DNA of 64,000 nucleotides from CAWFQB01 sp965277875. Lineage in GTDB: Bacteria; Armatimonadota; Chthonomonadetes; Chthonomonadales; Chthonomonadaceae. The notes below the pieces were generated by a model. That model was not told the DNA's origin. It ran no database searches and saw only the letters and a list, made by a program, of their open reading frames with translations. The stretch's first letter is position 1. Each line of letters begins with the position of its first letter. This document shows positions 42,513-51,823 of the stretch, in pieces. The stretch lies in the NCBI GenBank assembly GCA_965277875.1, contig CBDIDV010000002.1, positions 2,294,001 to 2,358,000 on the forward strand, read 5' to 3'. Position numbers and translations under genes: made by a program.

Positions 42513-44933
42513 ATGACCACTGTCACTACGCCGACGACAGAACCGGACAGCGTCCTGCGCGACGCCCATTCATTGGAGGCGCAGCCGCTGAACGCGGACG
42601 AACTGAACCGCATGAACGCGTACTGGCGCGCCGCCAACTATCTCAGCGTCGGGCAGATCTATCTGCTGGACAATCCCCTGCTGCGCGAACCGCTCAAGCA
42701 CGAACACATCAAGCCGCGCCTGCTCGGACATTGGGGAACCACGCCCGGACTGAACTTCATCTACGTTCACGCCAACCGTATCATTAAAAAGCACGGCCTG
42801 ACCCTGCTCAACATCACGGGGCCGGGACATGGCGGGCCGGGCATCGTTGCCAACACCTATCTGGAAGGCACGTACTCGGAACTGTTCCCCAACATTACGC
42901 AGGACGAAGAGGGCATCCGCAGGCTGTTCAAGCAGTTTTCGTTTCCCGGCGGCATTCCCAGCCACTGCGCCCCCGAAACCCCCGGCAGCATCCACGAGGG
43001 CGGCGAACTCGGCTATAGCCTGTCCCACGCATTCGGGGCCGCGTTTGACAACCCGGATTTGCTCGTCGTCTGCACAATCGGCGACGGCGAGGCCGAGACC
43101 GGCCCGCTCGCCACAAGCTGGCACGGCAACAAATTCCTCGACCCTGCGCGCGACGGCGCGGTATTGCCCATCCTGCACCTCAACGGCTACAAGATCGCCA
43201 ACCCGACGATCCTGGGCCGCATGAGCGATGAGGAACTGGAACATCTTTTCATCGGGTACGGCTACAAGCCCTACTTCGTGGAGGGCGAAGACCCCCTGCC
43301 CACGCATCAGCGCATGGCCGCTACCCTGGACGCCATCGTCGCCGACATCAAGGCCATACAACAGGACGCGCGGCAGAATGGAAACGTGGTACGCCCCCGG
43401 TGGCCTATGATCGTCTTACGCACTCTCAAAGGCTGGACGGGGCCAAAGACCGTGGACGGCAAAAAGACCGAGGGCTTCTGGCGCTCGCACCAGGTTCCGA
43501 TGGAGGACATGAGCAAGCCGGAACATCTCAGAATACTGGAAGACTGGATGCGTAGTTACAAGCCGGAGGAGTTGTTCGATGAGGCGGGACGCCTGCGCTC
43601 CGAAATCGCCGAACTCGCCCCCGCCGGCGAACGCCGCATGGGAGCCACGCCCTACGCCAACGGCGGACTGCTCTTGCGCGACCTGAATTTGCCCGCCTGG
43701 ACGGACTATACCGTCGAGGTCACGAAGCCCGGAACGACATTGGGCGAAGCGACACGCGTTCTGGGCGTGTTTTTGCGTGATGTGATGAAGAACAGCCTTG
43801 ATTCGCGTAACTTCCGCGTACTCTCGCCCGACGAAAACAACTCCAATCGCCTGAACGCCGTCCTGGATGTCACCAATCGGGCGTGGATGGAACCCACCTT
43901 CGATTACGACGACCACCTCGCCCCGGACGGGCGCGTGATGGAGATACTCAGCGAGCATACCTGCCAGGGCTGGCTGGAAGGCTATCTGCTGACCGGGCGG
44001 CACGGCTTCTTTTCGTGTTATGAGGCGTTCATTCACATCATAGACAGCATGTTCAACCAGCACGCCAAATGGCTCGAATCCTCCAGGCACGTTCCCTGGC
44101 GGCGCAACATCGCCTCCTTGAACTATCTGCTGACCTCGCACGTCTGGCGGCAGGATCACAACGGCTTTTCGCATCAAGACCCCGGCTTCATTGACCATGT
44201 GATGAACAAGAAACCGGGCATCATCCGCGTGTATTTGCCGCCCGACGCCAACTGCCTGCTTTCGGTCGCCGACCACTGCCTCCGAAGCCGTCAGTACATC
44301 AATGTGATCGTGGCGGGCAAGCAGCCGGCCCTGCAGTATCTGGATAGGGAAGCCGCGATACTGCACTGCACCAGAGGCATCGGCATGTGGGAGTGGGCCG
44401 GAACCGATCATGGCGGTGAGCCGGATGTCGTGATGGCCTGCGCGGGCGACGTGCCGACGCTGGAAACGCTTGCGGCCGTAGCCCTGCTGCGCCAATACTG
44501 CCCCGACCTGAAAATACGCGTCGTCAATGTCGTAGACCTGATGAAATTGCAGCCCGACACGGAACACCCCCACGGCCTGACTGACCGGGATTTCGACAGC
44601 CTGTTCACCACCAGCAAGCCCGTGATCTTCGCGTATCACGGCTATCCCTGGCTGATCCATCGCCTGACCTATCGCCGCGCCAACCATGACAACATCCATG
44701 TGCGCGGCTACAAGGAGAACGGCACGACGACCACGCCGTTCGATATGTGCGTATTGAACGATCTCGACCGATACCATCTGGCAATGGATGTCATAAACCG
44801 CGTCCCGTCCCTGGGCGCAAACAGCGCGTACTTCAAGCAGACTTTGCAGGACAAGCTGACCGAACATGCCCGCTACACCCGCGAACGGGGCGAAGACCTG
44901 CCCGAAATCCGCGACTGGAAATGGCCGTGTTAA
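42513..44933 (+). CDS. xfp: xylulose-5-phosphate/fructose-6-phosphate phosphoketolase
   Basis: An 806-residue ThDP enzyme cleaving xylulose-5-P (and/or fructose-6-P) with phosphate to acetyl-phosphate plus glyceraldehyde-3-P (or erythrose-4-P). Signatures are L-L-G-H-W-G-T-T-P-G-L-N-F, G-P-G-H-G-G-P (ThDP), T-P-G-S-I-H-E-G-G-E-L-G-Y, the Mg/ThDP motif I-G-D-G-E-A-E-T-G-P and R-T-L-K-G-W-T-G-P-K. The C-terminus contains H-G-L-T-D-R-D-F and the usual H-G-Y-P. The ATG at 42513 is chosen; the frame upstream is repetitive and basic. ackA follows 22 bp later, completing a phosphoketolase-acetate-ATP branch. Confidence 0.96.
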   Translation: MTTVTTPTTEPDSVLRDAHSLEAQPLNADELNRMNAYWRAANYLSVGQIYLLDNPLLREPLKHEHIKPRLLGHWGTTPGLNFIYVHANRIIKKHGLTLLNITGPGHGGPGIVANTYLEGTYSELFPNITQDEEGIRRLFKQFSFPGGIPSHCAPETPGSIHEGGELGYSLSHAFGAAFDNPDLLVVCTIGDGEAETGPLATSWHGNKFLDPARDGAVLPILHLNGYKIANPTILGRMSDEELEHLFIGYGYKPYFVEGEDPLPTHQRMAATLDAIVADIKAIQQDARQNGNVVRPRWPMIVLRTLKGWTGPKTVDGKKTEGFWRSHQVPMEDMSKPEHLRILEDWMRSYKPEELFDEAGRLRSEIAELAPAGERRMGATPYANGGLLLRDLNLPAWTDYTVEVTKPGTTLGEATRVLGVFLRDVMKNSLDSRNFRVLSPDENNSNRLNAVLDVTNRAWMEPTFDYDDHLAPDGRVMEILSEHTCQGWLEGYLLTGRHGFFSCYEAFIHIIDSMFNQHAKWLESSRHVPWRRNIASLNYLLTSHVWRQDHNGFSHQDPGFIDHVMNKKPGIIRVYLPPDANCLLSVADHCLRSRQYINVIVAGKQPALQYLDREAAILHCTRGIGMWEWAGTDHGGEPDVVMACAGDVPTLETLAAVALLRQYCPDLKIRVVNVVDLMKLQPDTEHPHGLTDRDFDSLFTTSKPVIFAYHGYPWLIHRLTYRRANHDNIHVRGYKENGTTTTPFDMCVLNDLDRYHLAMDVINRVPSLGANSAYFKQTLQDKLTEHARYTRERGEDLPEIRDWKWPC

Positions 44934-44955
44934 ACCAGTTTACCGGGAGCGTCTT

Positions 44956-46176
44956 ATGAACATTCTTGTGCTGAACGCGGGCAGTTCCAGTTTGAAGTTT
45001 TGCCTGTACGACATGCCCGCCCCGCGTCCGCTGACCGAGCCGGAAAACGTCATCGCTGTGGGCGAGATAGAGCGCGTCGGTGTGCCGGACACGCAGCTAA
45101 AGCTGACGGTGGGCAAGGGTGAGGCGATAAGCAGGCCCATCAACGCGCCCGATGTGGCGAGCGCGGCGGAACAGGCGCTGCGCTTGCTCCTCGATCCGGC
45201 TGCCAATGGCGGACACACGGTTCGCATAGACGCGGTGGGGCATCGCATCGTGCATGGCGGGCCGGATTTTGTCAAGCCGGTTCGCGTGGACAACAACGTG
45301 ATTGTGAAACTGCGCGGCCTGACGGCTCTTGCTCCGCTGCACACGCCCGGCGGCGTGGCGGGCATCGTGGCCTCGCAAAACGCCCTGCCCGATGTGCCGG
45401 ACGTAGCCGTGTTCGACACGGCCTTTCATCACGATCTGCCGCCCGTGTCCCGCGATTACGCCTTGCCCCGCGCATTGGCACAGCAGCATGGCCTGCGCCG
45501 CTACGGGTTTCACGGCATTTCGTATGCGTATGTGTGCGAGCGCAGCCTGCTCGCGCTGGGACGCGAGGCAGCCGGAACGCGGCTGATTTTGTGTCACCTG
45601 GGCGGCGGGGCGAGCGTATGCGCGGTGCGCGACGGCAAAAGCGCTGACGTCAGCATGGGCTTTACGCCCCTCGAAGGTTTGGTCATGGGAACGCGGGCGG
45701 GTGACATAGACGCAGGGCTTGTCCTGTACCTGCTGCGAACACTGAACCAGAGCGCGGACGACGTGGACAAGCTGCTCAACAAGCAAAGCGGATTATTGGG
45801 GCTGTCGGGCGGGATCAGCAGCGATGTGCGCGACCTGGAGAAAGCAGCGGACGCGGGCGATATAGCGGCCCGCGAGGCGCTGGCATCATTCGCGTACCGC
45901 GTCCGCAAGTATATCGGGGCATACGCGGCGGCGATGGGCGGCGTGGATGCCCTTGTATTCACAGATAAAATCGGCGCGCACGCTTATAAAACCCGTATCC
46001 GCATCTGCGAGGGACTGGAGTTTCTGGGCCTGGGCTTGGATCAGTCGCGCAATCTCGACATCAACGGCCCGGTTCCGGTCAGCATCGGCGCAAACGACAG
46101 CGGGCGCGTGTGGGTCGTGCCGACCGACGAAGAACGCCAGATCGCCCGCGAAGTGTACGCGCTACTAAATAGTTGA
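44956..46176 (+). CDS. ackA: acetate kinase, divergent subfamily
   Basis: A 406-residue ASKHA kinase making ATP and acetate from acetyl-phosphate, directly behind xfp. Conserved positions are N7 in L-N-A-G-S-S-S-L-K-F, H96-R97 in H-R-I-V-H-G-G, H158 in F-D-T-A-F-H, H186 in Y-G-F-H-G-I-S and R247 in G-T-R-A-G-D-I-D. It departs from classical AckA at residues 335-345: F-T-D-K-I-G-A-H-A-Y-K where F-T-A-G-I-G-E-N-S is usual, so the Mg-binding Glu is Ala341. S-H after the G-I-S is S-Y. The pairing with xfp supports a real acetate kinase of a separate subfamily, but kinetics or substrate may differ. Confidence 0.9.
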   Translation: MNILVLNAGSSSLKFCLYDMPAPRPLTEPENVIAVGEIERVGVPDTQLKLTVGKGEAISRPINAPDVASAAEQALRLLLDPAANGGHTVRIDAVGHRIVHGGPDFVKPVRVDNNVIVKLRGLTALAPLHTPGGVAGIVASQNALPDVPDVAVFDTAFHHDLPPVSRDYALPRALAQQHGLRRYGFHGISYAYVCERSLLALGREAAGTRLILCHLGGGASVCAVRDGKSADVSMGFTPLEGLVMGTRAGDIDAGLVLYLLRTLNQSADDVDKLLNKQSGLLGLSGGISSDVRDLEKAADAGDIAAREALASFAYRVRKYIGAYAAAMGGVDALVFTDKIGAHAYKTRIRICEGLEFLGLGLDQSRNLDINGPVPVSIGANDSGRVWVVPTDEERQIAREVYALLNS

Positions 46177-46186
46177 TACCATCTGA

Positions 46187-46654
46187 CTACCGAGGTTTGC
46201 CGTTGAGGTAGCGCAGTATGGTTTCCGTCCAGTGTGCGTCAGAAGGATCAACGCGCAGTACGGTGAAGCCGTGTTTTCTGCCCTCGGCTTCCACTCCCTC
46301 ACAGTTATCTATCAATAGATCAATGCCGAAGGCGGGCGGGTATTTGGTGCAGGCAGGATAATAGTCGCCGCGCGCCCGCACCTTCTTCTCGTGAACATTG
46401 CAGTTGACCACACCCCCGACCCGGATGCCCAGCAGGGCAAACCACGATTTGAAGTACCACGGCTCGCGTGATGACGTGGTATAGATCCAGATGTCATGGC
46501 TCTGCCGCCCAAACGTCCGCAGCAGTTCGCGGCTGCCCACGCGCAGCGACTCAGGGTACAGCAGTTTCAGCGGGCGCAGGGGAACCGACGGCTCGACGGG
46601 GAACTCCATGCCATACGGTATCAGCATCTCATCTATATCACAAGCGATACGCAT
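46187..46654 (-). CDS. HAD-superfamily-like hydrolase
   Basis: A 155-residue protein starting M-R-I-A-C-D-I-D-E-M-L, where D6-x-D8 is the HAD motif I. The Thr/Ser of motif II is in I-Y-T-T-S-S, and a late acidic motif is D-L-L-I-D-N. The fold looks like a small cap-less HAD phosphatase. Subgroup and substrate are unknown. It is convergent with ackA (10-bp gap) and lies 25 bp downstream of the P450 gene on the same strand, so it may be co-transcribed with it. Confidence 0.75.
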   Translation of the reverse strand: MRIACDIDEMLIPYGMEFPVEPSVPLRPLKLLYPESLRVGSRELLRTFGRQSHDIWIYTTSSREPWYFKSWFALLGIRVGGVVNCNVHEKKVRARGDYYPACTKYPPAFGIDLLIDNCEGVEAEGRKHGFTVLRVDPSDAHWTETILRYLNGKPR

Positions 46655-46679
46655 TGACGTTCTCCTGACTTGCCGGTGC

Positions 46680-48011
46680 TTAAAGTTTGTGCAGTGTCAT
46701 TTGAATGCCGCTTTTGGGGCGCAGGGTGACGGCGGGCTGCAAAATCACGCTCTGGCCGGCACAGAGTTCAGGCTGCCATTTTTGCAGGATAACGGCGAGG
46801 ATCAGCACGGTTTCCATCAGGGCGAACGTGCTGCCGATGCACACGCGCGGCCCGCCGCCGAAGGGGAAATACGCGTAGCGGGGCAGCGCGCGGGCAAATT
46901 CGCCGTTCCAGCGCTCAGGTTTGAACGCGTCGGGGTCGGCGAACCAGCGCGGGTCATGATGCGCGACCCACTGGCTCAAAATCACGGTATCGCCCACGCC
47001 AATCGCCTGCCCGCCCACCTCGCACGTCTCGATTGCGCTGCGTCCCACCGTCCATGCGGGCGGGTACAGGCGCATAGCCTCCTGTATCACCTGCTCGGTG
47101 TACTTGAGATCAGGTTTGTCACTGACAGTCGGAACGCGGTCTTGCAGCACGGTTTGCAGTTCGGACCGCAGGGCTGCAAGGGATTCGGGATGCTGCGCGA
47201 GCAGGTACAGCGCCCAGGTCAATGTCAAGGCGGTCGTGTCGTGTCCGGCCAGAAACAGGGTCAGCACCTCGTCGCGCAACTGCTTGTCGCTCATGGCCGC
47301 GCCGTCCTCATCACGCGCCTGAAGCAGCATGGAGAGCAGGTCGCCCCGATCCTCGCCGCTCGCCCGCCGCTGCGCGATGAGTTTGTACACAATGGCGTCC
47401 AGTTCCCCGATGGCGCGGGCAAGTCCGGGAATGCGAGGCGTGGGAACCCAGGCGGGCAGCATGGAGATGTAGTGTATCCAGCGCGCGAAGTTGGATTGGG
47501 CCAGTTCCAGGGCGTCCGCGACCCGGTGAGGCGCTTCCAGTTCGCTGCCGAACAGCGTTTTGAGGGCTATGGGCATAGTGAGATGCATCATCTCCTGATG
47601 GATGTCCAGCGTCGCGCCATCCTGCCAGGCCCGGATACGCGCCTGCGCCTCGTCCACCATGATCTGCGCGTAAGCCGCAATGCGCTCGCGATGAAAGGCG
47701 GGCTGCGCCAGCTTGCGCTGCTTGCGCCAAAAGTCGCCCTCGCTCGTCAGCAGGCCGTTGCCGAACAGAGGCGTACTGCGGCGCAGGGCCGGCCCTTTGG
47801 TGAACTTGCGATACTGCGTGACAAGCACATCCTCGATTTGGTCCGGGTGACTGAGCAGAAACGCGCGGCGCGGCCCAAACCTTAGCGGCACGATGTCGCC
47901 ATACGTGTCGGCGCAAAAGCGCATGTAATTCAGCGGGTCGCGCCGAAACGCGGGCATGTCGCCCAGCAATCCACTCGCGTTCGGGCCGGACGGCAGCGCG
48001 GCGACAGACAT
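46680..48011 (-). CDS. cytochrome P450
   Basis: A 443-residue soluble bacterial P450. The I-helix oxygen-binding motif is A-G-H-D-T-T (255-260), the K-helix E-A-M-R (ExxR, 311-314), and the haem loop F-G-G-G-P-R-V-C-I-G (384-393) with Cys391 as thiolate ligand. The Y-P-P-A-W and P-E-R-W-N motifs are also present. The sequence type recalls CYP102/CYP4-like fatty-acid or terpenoid hydroxylases with a long N-terminus, but no reductase domain is fused and no ferredoxin gene adjoins it. Substrate unknown. Confidence 0.95.
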   Translation of the reverse strand: MSVAALPSGPNASGLLGDMPAFRRDPLNYMRFCADTYGDIVPLRFGPRRAFLLSHPDQIEDVLVTQYRKFTKGPALRRSTPLFGNGLLTSEGDFWRKQRKLAQPAFHRERIAAYAQIMVDEAQARIRAWQDGATLDIHQEMMHLTMPIALKTLFGSELEAPHRVADALELAQSNFARWIHYISMLPAWVPTPRIPGLARAIGELDAIVYKLIAQRRASGEDRGDLLSMLLQARDEDGAAMSDKQLRDEVLTLFLAGHDTTALTLTWALYLLAQHPESLAALRSELQTVLQDRVPTVSDKPDLKYTEQVIQEAMRLYPPAWTVGRSAIETCEVGGQAIGVGDTVILSQWVAHHDPRWFADPDAFKPERWNGEFARALPRYAYFPFGGGPRVCIGSTFALMETVLILAVILQKWQPELCAGQSVILQPAVTLRPKSGIQMTLHKL

Positions 48012-48106
48012 AGTTCTTGCTCCTTGCCAAAATTACTCCGCCCGAACCATTCCACTCAGGCGCAGAAAACTAAAACATAAAAGGGGTGGCTGCAATGCGG
48101 ATACCG

Positions 48107-49003
48107 TCAGGCAGGCTGCAAGGTGAACAGGGCGGCTTCGGGCGGGCAGCGGAAGCGAAAAGGCACCTCGGTATTCCCTACACCTCTATTTACGTATAGT
48201 CGCGCCTGCCCGACATCGTACCAACCGGCGCGATAGCCTTTGGCCTTGATGCGTCTTAACTGCCGCGCGGTCAGGATGGGAACGTTGATCTGTCCGCCGT
48301 GCGTATGCCCGGAAAAGATGATGCAGGCACGGTCTTTGAGCAGATCAGCCTCGCCCGGATTGTGCGCCATCACAAGAACGGGCGCGTCTGGTTCCACATC
48401 GGCAAAGGCGCGGGCCACGTCCGGCCTGCCGATATAATCCTCATCCAGACCCACAACCCACAGTCCATTGGGCAATTTGACACTCTGGTTCTTCAGGAAC
48501 GCGATACCGATGCCTTCGAGTGCGGCCTGTACCAGATCCAGTCCGGCTTTGGCGTCATGATTGCCCGGTACGGCGTACACGCCCAGCGGCGCGAGTCGTC
48601 TTCGCATATCTGCGTTCGGAATGCTTTCCGGTGAGGGCAGGGCAGATGCCTGTCGCTTCGTCTTCGCAAGTCGTATCTCTAATCCTTTCAGGGCGGGTTG
48701 TCCCGGCGCTATATACGGCTTTAACACTTCTTCCACCGTCTCTGTGATAGACGCAGTTCCATTTGTCAGACTGCTCAGAATGTGCATACAGGGCGCGATG
48801 TCGGACGGGTCGGAGTCCACGTAATCACCCGTCAGCAGGATAAGATCGGGCTGCCATTCGCGTATTTGCTCTACGGCTTTCCACAGCAGTTTGTCGGACG
48901 TAAGTTTGCCCCGATGCAGGTCAGTCAATTGCGCTACGCGCAGGCCGGCAAGTTCGGCGCTTAGATGCGGAACGGGAACGATGTGCGTGGTGCAGTCTAT
49001 CAT
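48107..49003 (-). CDS. metallophosphoesterase (YkuE-like) with internal insertion
   Basis: A 298-residue calcineurin-like phosphoesterase. Metal ligands are in L-T-D-L-H-R-G (D28, H30), L-L-T-G-D-Y (D60), P-G-N-H-D (N148, H149), M-A-H-N-P and S-G-H-T-H-G-G. Between the second and third blocks there is a ~60-residue insertion (about 78-138, Thr/Glu/Lys/Pro-rich) absent from short YkuE-type enzymes. Its start overlaps the stop of the O-antigen ligase gene (ATGA), so translation is coupled. A role in lipid A or undecaprenyl-linked glycan processing is possible but unproven. Confidence 0.9.
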   Translation of the reverse strand: MIDCTTHIVPVPHLSAELAGLRVAQLTDLHRGKLTSDKLLWKAVEQIREWQPDLILLTGDYVDSDPSDIAPCMHILSSLTNGTASITETVEEVLKPYIAPGQPALKGLEIRLAKTKRQASALPSPESIPNADMRRRLAPLGVYAVPGNHDAKAGLDLVQAALEGIGIAFLKNQSVKLPNGLWVVGLDEDYIGRPDVARAFADVEPDAPVLVMAHNPGEADLLKDRACIIFSGHTHGGQINVPILTARQLRRIKAKGYRAGWYDVGQARLYVNRGVGNTEVPFRFRCPPEAALFTLQPA

Positions 49004-51681
49004 GGCGCGACATTGCCCGTCGCGTTTTGTTCGGCCTGCGCTTTGCGCGCCGCTTCTTCGGCAGCCTCCCGGTCGGCCTGCATCTCCTGATGGAACGCGG
49101 CCTGCTCCGCCTCGACTTGCGCCAATGTCTGCGCGATGGCTGACGACTGAACAGGCGTTGCAGCCTGTTGCGCTTTGAGAGCGGTTTGCCAGCCGGTCAG
49201 AGTGGCGTCGTACAGCGCATTCAGAGGCCGCTTCTTTTCCACGCTCAGAAACTCGTATACGTCATAATGGCGGCGCTGCCAGTAGGTTTTCAGCAGGTCG
49301 TCGGCTTTCCGGTATTCGGCAAGGGCAGCGTTCAGATCATGCTGTGACATGAGATAGCTCGCAAGCCGCGCATGGGCGAAGGCGAAATCCGTTTCCACGC
49401 GTTCGGGAACGGCGCGCACGGTTCCAAGCGGCGTAGTTTCGAGCGCGGCCATGTCACGGTACACGAGAACAGACTCAGCCGGGCTGCCGCTCAAGGCATC
49501 GGTTTCGGCCAGGGCGCGCAGAGTTTGCAGATTGTGCGGGTCGCGGTCACGGGCGCGTCCAAATGCGTCCAGCGCCTGCTTCCATTCCGCCTGTCGCGCG
49601 TTCGCCGTGTCAGCCTGCGCGTTCTTTGCATCCGCCGCAATTCCACTGAGGGCCAGCGGGTCGTCCAGTGCGCCGTGTGTCGCTTGCTGCCCACCTGCCG
49701 TCGCGATCCCCTGCCGCCGATGCAACTGCCCCAGCAGATACAGGGACTTGCCTGTTGGCGCAATGGCGACGGCCTGCTCCAGGGCCTGACGCGCCTGCTC
49801 CGACTGTCCCGAACTCTGGTACAAACTGCCCAGCGTGAGCAGCAATTCCGGGTTGAGCGGATCGAGAGACGCGGCGGCGCGATACCCCTCCAGGGCTTCC
49901 TGTAAACTGGCCGAGGCGGCCATTTCTCCACGCGCGGCCTGCTCCTGAAACAGTGTCGTGGCCTGCTGCGCCTGCGCTTCCCGCCACCGGGATACAAGGG
50001 TCATGCCGCCGCGCCACACCAGCAGCAGGGCTATGACCGCGCATCCGGCCAGCATTGCGCGGGACAGCGGGCGCGGCGTTTGCGTGGCGAGCGGAGCCAG
50101 GTCGCGGGATTGCGCGGACAGCAGGCCCAGCGTCGCGCCCAGTGTCAGGGCCGTAGCGACGATGTACCAGTCGCTGTCGAACAGGCTGTGCAGCGTGGTA
50201 GATAATACGGCAGCGAGCAGCCCTGCCAGCAGCAGGCGCGGCTCCGCGAAATTCCAGGGGGAAGGATTTAGGGAGGGAGAGGGGGAGAAGAGGAGAAGAG
50301 GCTTAGAGGGGACTTCTGTATCAGAGGGCTGCATTGTGGCGTGGGTTTTGTCCCTATCAGTGGTTTTTGTGTTTGGCTTGCGACTGCGAGGGTTGTGCAG
50401 AAATAGTATGTAAGTGCCGAAGGCAGTGGAGGCGGCGAGAATGGCGAGCAGGAATATCACGCCCAAAAAGCCGGTCTCCGCCGTCCATTGCAGCAGGCTG
50501 TTGTGCGCGTGGATGGTAAAGGCGGTCGTGGCGTAGCGTGGGTACGCGGTCTCATAACTGCCAATGCCGGTTCCGGCCACGGGGTTCGCCTGCGCCATGC
50601 GCAGCGTGCCGATCCAGGTGTACTGCCGAAACTTGCCGGAGTATTCCGCCCCGCCGACCGAAGCGGCGGGCGTACCATTTCCCCCCGGCATGTTCGCCGT
50701 GCCGCCTGCGCTCGTATTGTTTGGCGGACGGGGGGACTGCACAGGTGGAGAGGCGTTTCTTGAACCGGCCAGACGCACGAGCAAGGGCGCGGACGCAAGC
50801 AGGGAGGCCACGAGCATCAGGCCAAGCCCCGCGCATACGGGTTTGAGGTTCGGGCGCAGGATGCCCGCGCGACTTAGCAGCAGCAGCCAGGCCGCGATCA
50901 CGACAGCCAGCATACCTGCGCCGGCCCGCGACCCGGTCAGCAGCAGGCACGCGGTCTGCAAAAACAGGCCCAACCCCAATAGCAGGCGCGTCAGCCGCTC
51001 GCGGGACGCGGCGAAACATCCCAGGGCGAGCGGCAGGGTCAGCAGCAGATACCCCGCCAGAAAGTTCGGGTCGTTGAAACTGCCGAACACGCGATGGTTC
51101 GCCTCGCCCTGCCGCCAGTGTTCCAGATACTCGCGCACTCCTATCGCCCCGGCCAGACTGCCCGCGCACACCACGACAAGCAGCAGCCCAAGCAGCGCTT
51201 TAGGGTCACGACCCAATCGTGAAACCAGCCCGCCCATCGTCAACGCGGCCAGCAGACTTGTCCAGGCGTTGAGGCCGGACGCGGCAAGAGGGGTGTGGGT
51301 CAGCAGGGACAATCCGCTCCACGCCGCCAGCAGCAGGGTCGCGCCCGCAAGTCCCGCAATCGCCCCGATAGCGACCGGACGCCGCCACTCGCGCCACACA
51401 GCGACGCCAAGCGCGACCGCGATCAGCACATCTAATAGCGACACGCCCACAACCTGCAGTTGACTGAGGACATCGCCCGCCCCGAACGACACTCCGCTCG
51501 GCGTGGCGAACATGCCCGCGCACAGCGGGGCTAATAACAGAACAGCAATCAGCAGGGCCAGGCATGTCTTATCCGACGTGTTCAGCGCGCGCTGGTCGCC
51601 TGCAGCGCCGGCTGAGGACGCGGACGATAAGCTCTCCCCATCTTCATAGTTCACAATACGCAGCGGCGGTTGATCGCTCAC
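49000..51681 (-). CDS. O-antigen ligase/polymerase family protein with TPR C-terminus
   Basis: An 893-residue protein. About twelve hydrophobic segments occupy residues ~35-540, with the Wzy_C/WaaL region around G-T-G-I-G-S-Y-E-T-A-Y-P and H-A-H-N-S-L-L-Q-W (H-x-H-N, characteristic of ligases). A soluble part (~565-890) carries TPR repeats (A-A-S-L-D-P-L-N-P-E-L-L-L-T-L-G-S-L-Y and A-L-E-Q-A-V-A-I-A-P) and ends in a Glu/Ala-rich coiled coil. It probably transfers or polymerises surface polysaccharide on the periplasmic face. The GTG at 51681 has GGAG upstream. It heads a minus-strand unit with the phosphoesterase. Confidence 0.9.
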   Translation of the reverse strand: MSDQPPLRIVNYEDGESLSSASSAGAAGDQRALNTSDKTCLALLIAVLLLAPLCAGMFATPSGVSFGAGDVLSQLQVVGVSLLDVLIAVALGVAVWREWRRPVAIGAIAGLAGATLLLAAWSGLSLLTHTPLAASGLNAWTSLLAALTMGGLVSRLGRDPKALLGLLLVVVCAGSLAGAIGVREYLEHWRQGEANHRVFGSFNDPNFLAGYLLLTLPLALGCFAASRERLTRLLLGLGLFLQTACLLLTGSRAGAGMLAVVIAAWLLLLSRAGILRPNLKPVCAGLGLMLVASLLASAPLLVRLAGSRNASPPVQSPRPPNNTSAGGTANMPGGNGTPAASVGGAEYSGKFRQYTWIGTLRMAQANPVAGTGIGSYETAYPRYATTAFTIHAHNSLLQWTAETGFLGVIFLLAILAASTAFGTYILFLHNPRSRKPNTKTTDRDKTHATMQPSDTEVPSKPLLLFSPSPSLNPSPWNFAEPRLLLAGLLAAVLSTTLHSLFDSDWYIVATALTLGATLGLLSAQSRDLAPLATQTPRPLSRAMLAGCAVIALLLVWRGGMTLVSRWREAQAQQATTLFQEQAARGEMAASASLQEALEGYRAAASLDPLNPELLLTLGSLYQSSGQSEQARQALEQAVAIAPTGKSLYLLGQLHRRQGIATAGGQQATHGALDDPLALSGIAADAKNAQADTANARQAEWKQALDAFGRARDRDPHNLQTLRALAETDALSGSPAESVLVYRDMAALETTPLGTVRAVPERVETDFAFAHARLASYLMSQHDLNAALAEYRKADDLLKTYWQRRHYDVYEFLSVEKKRPLNALYDATLTGWQTALKAQQAATPVQSSAIAQTLAQVEAEQAAFHQEMQADREAAEEAARKAQAEQNATGNVAP

Positions 51682-51823
51682 AAAGCTTCTCCACAGATAT
51701 ATTCAGGCGCGGGGCGTCCCAGTAAGCAGCAGGCATGTCACGGATGGAGCCTCTGAAAACGGCGCGTTATACGCATACATATCAGCACGCCGAATAGGTG
51801 CGCCCTGACTTTTGTATTGCCGC

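Noticed and set aside
43416..44867. 483-codon minus-strand frame inside the phosphoketolase gene
   Set aside because: It is antisense to a strongly conserved gene, with no recognisable domain; it is a codon-bias artefact.
46491..47885. 464-codon plus-strand frame over the P450 gene
   Set aside because: It is antisense to the P450 with all its motifs; its composition (Gln/Arg/Gly/His-rich) is shadow-like.
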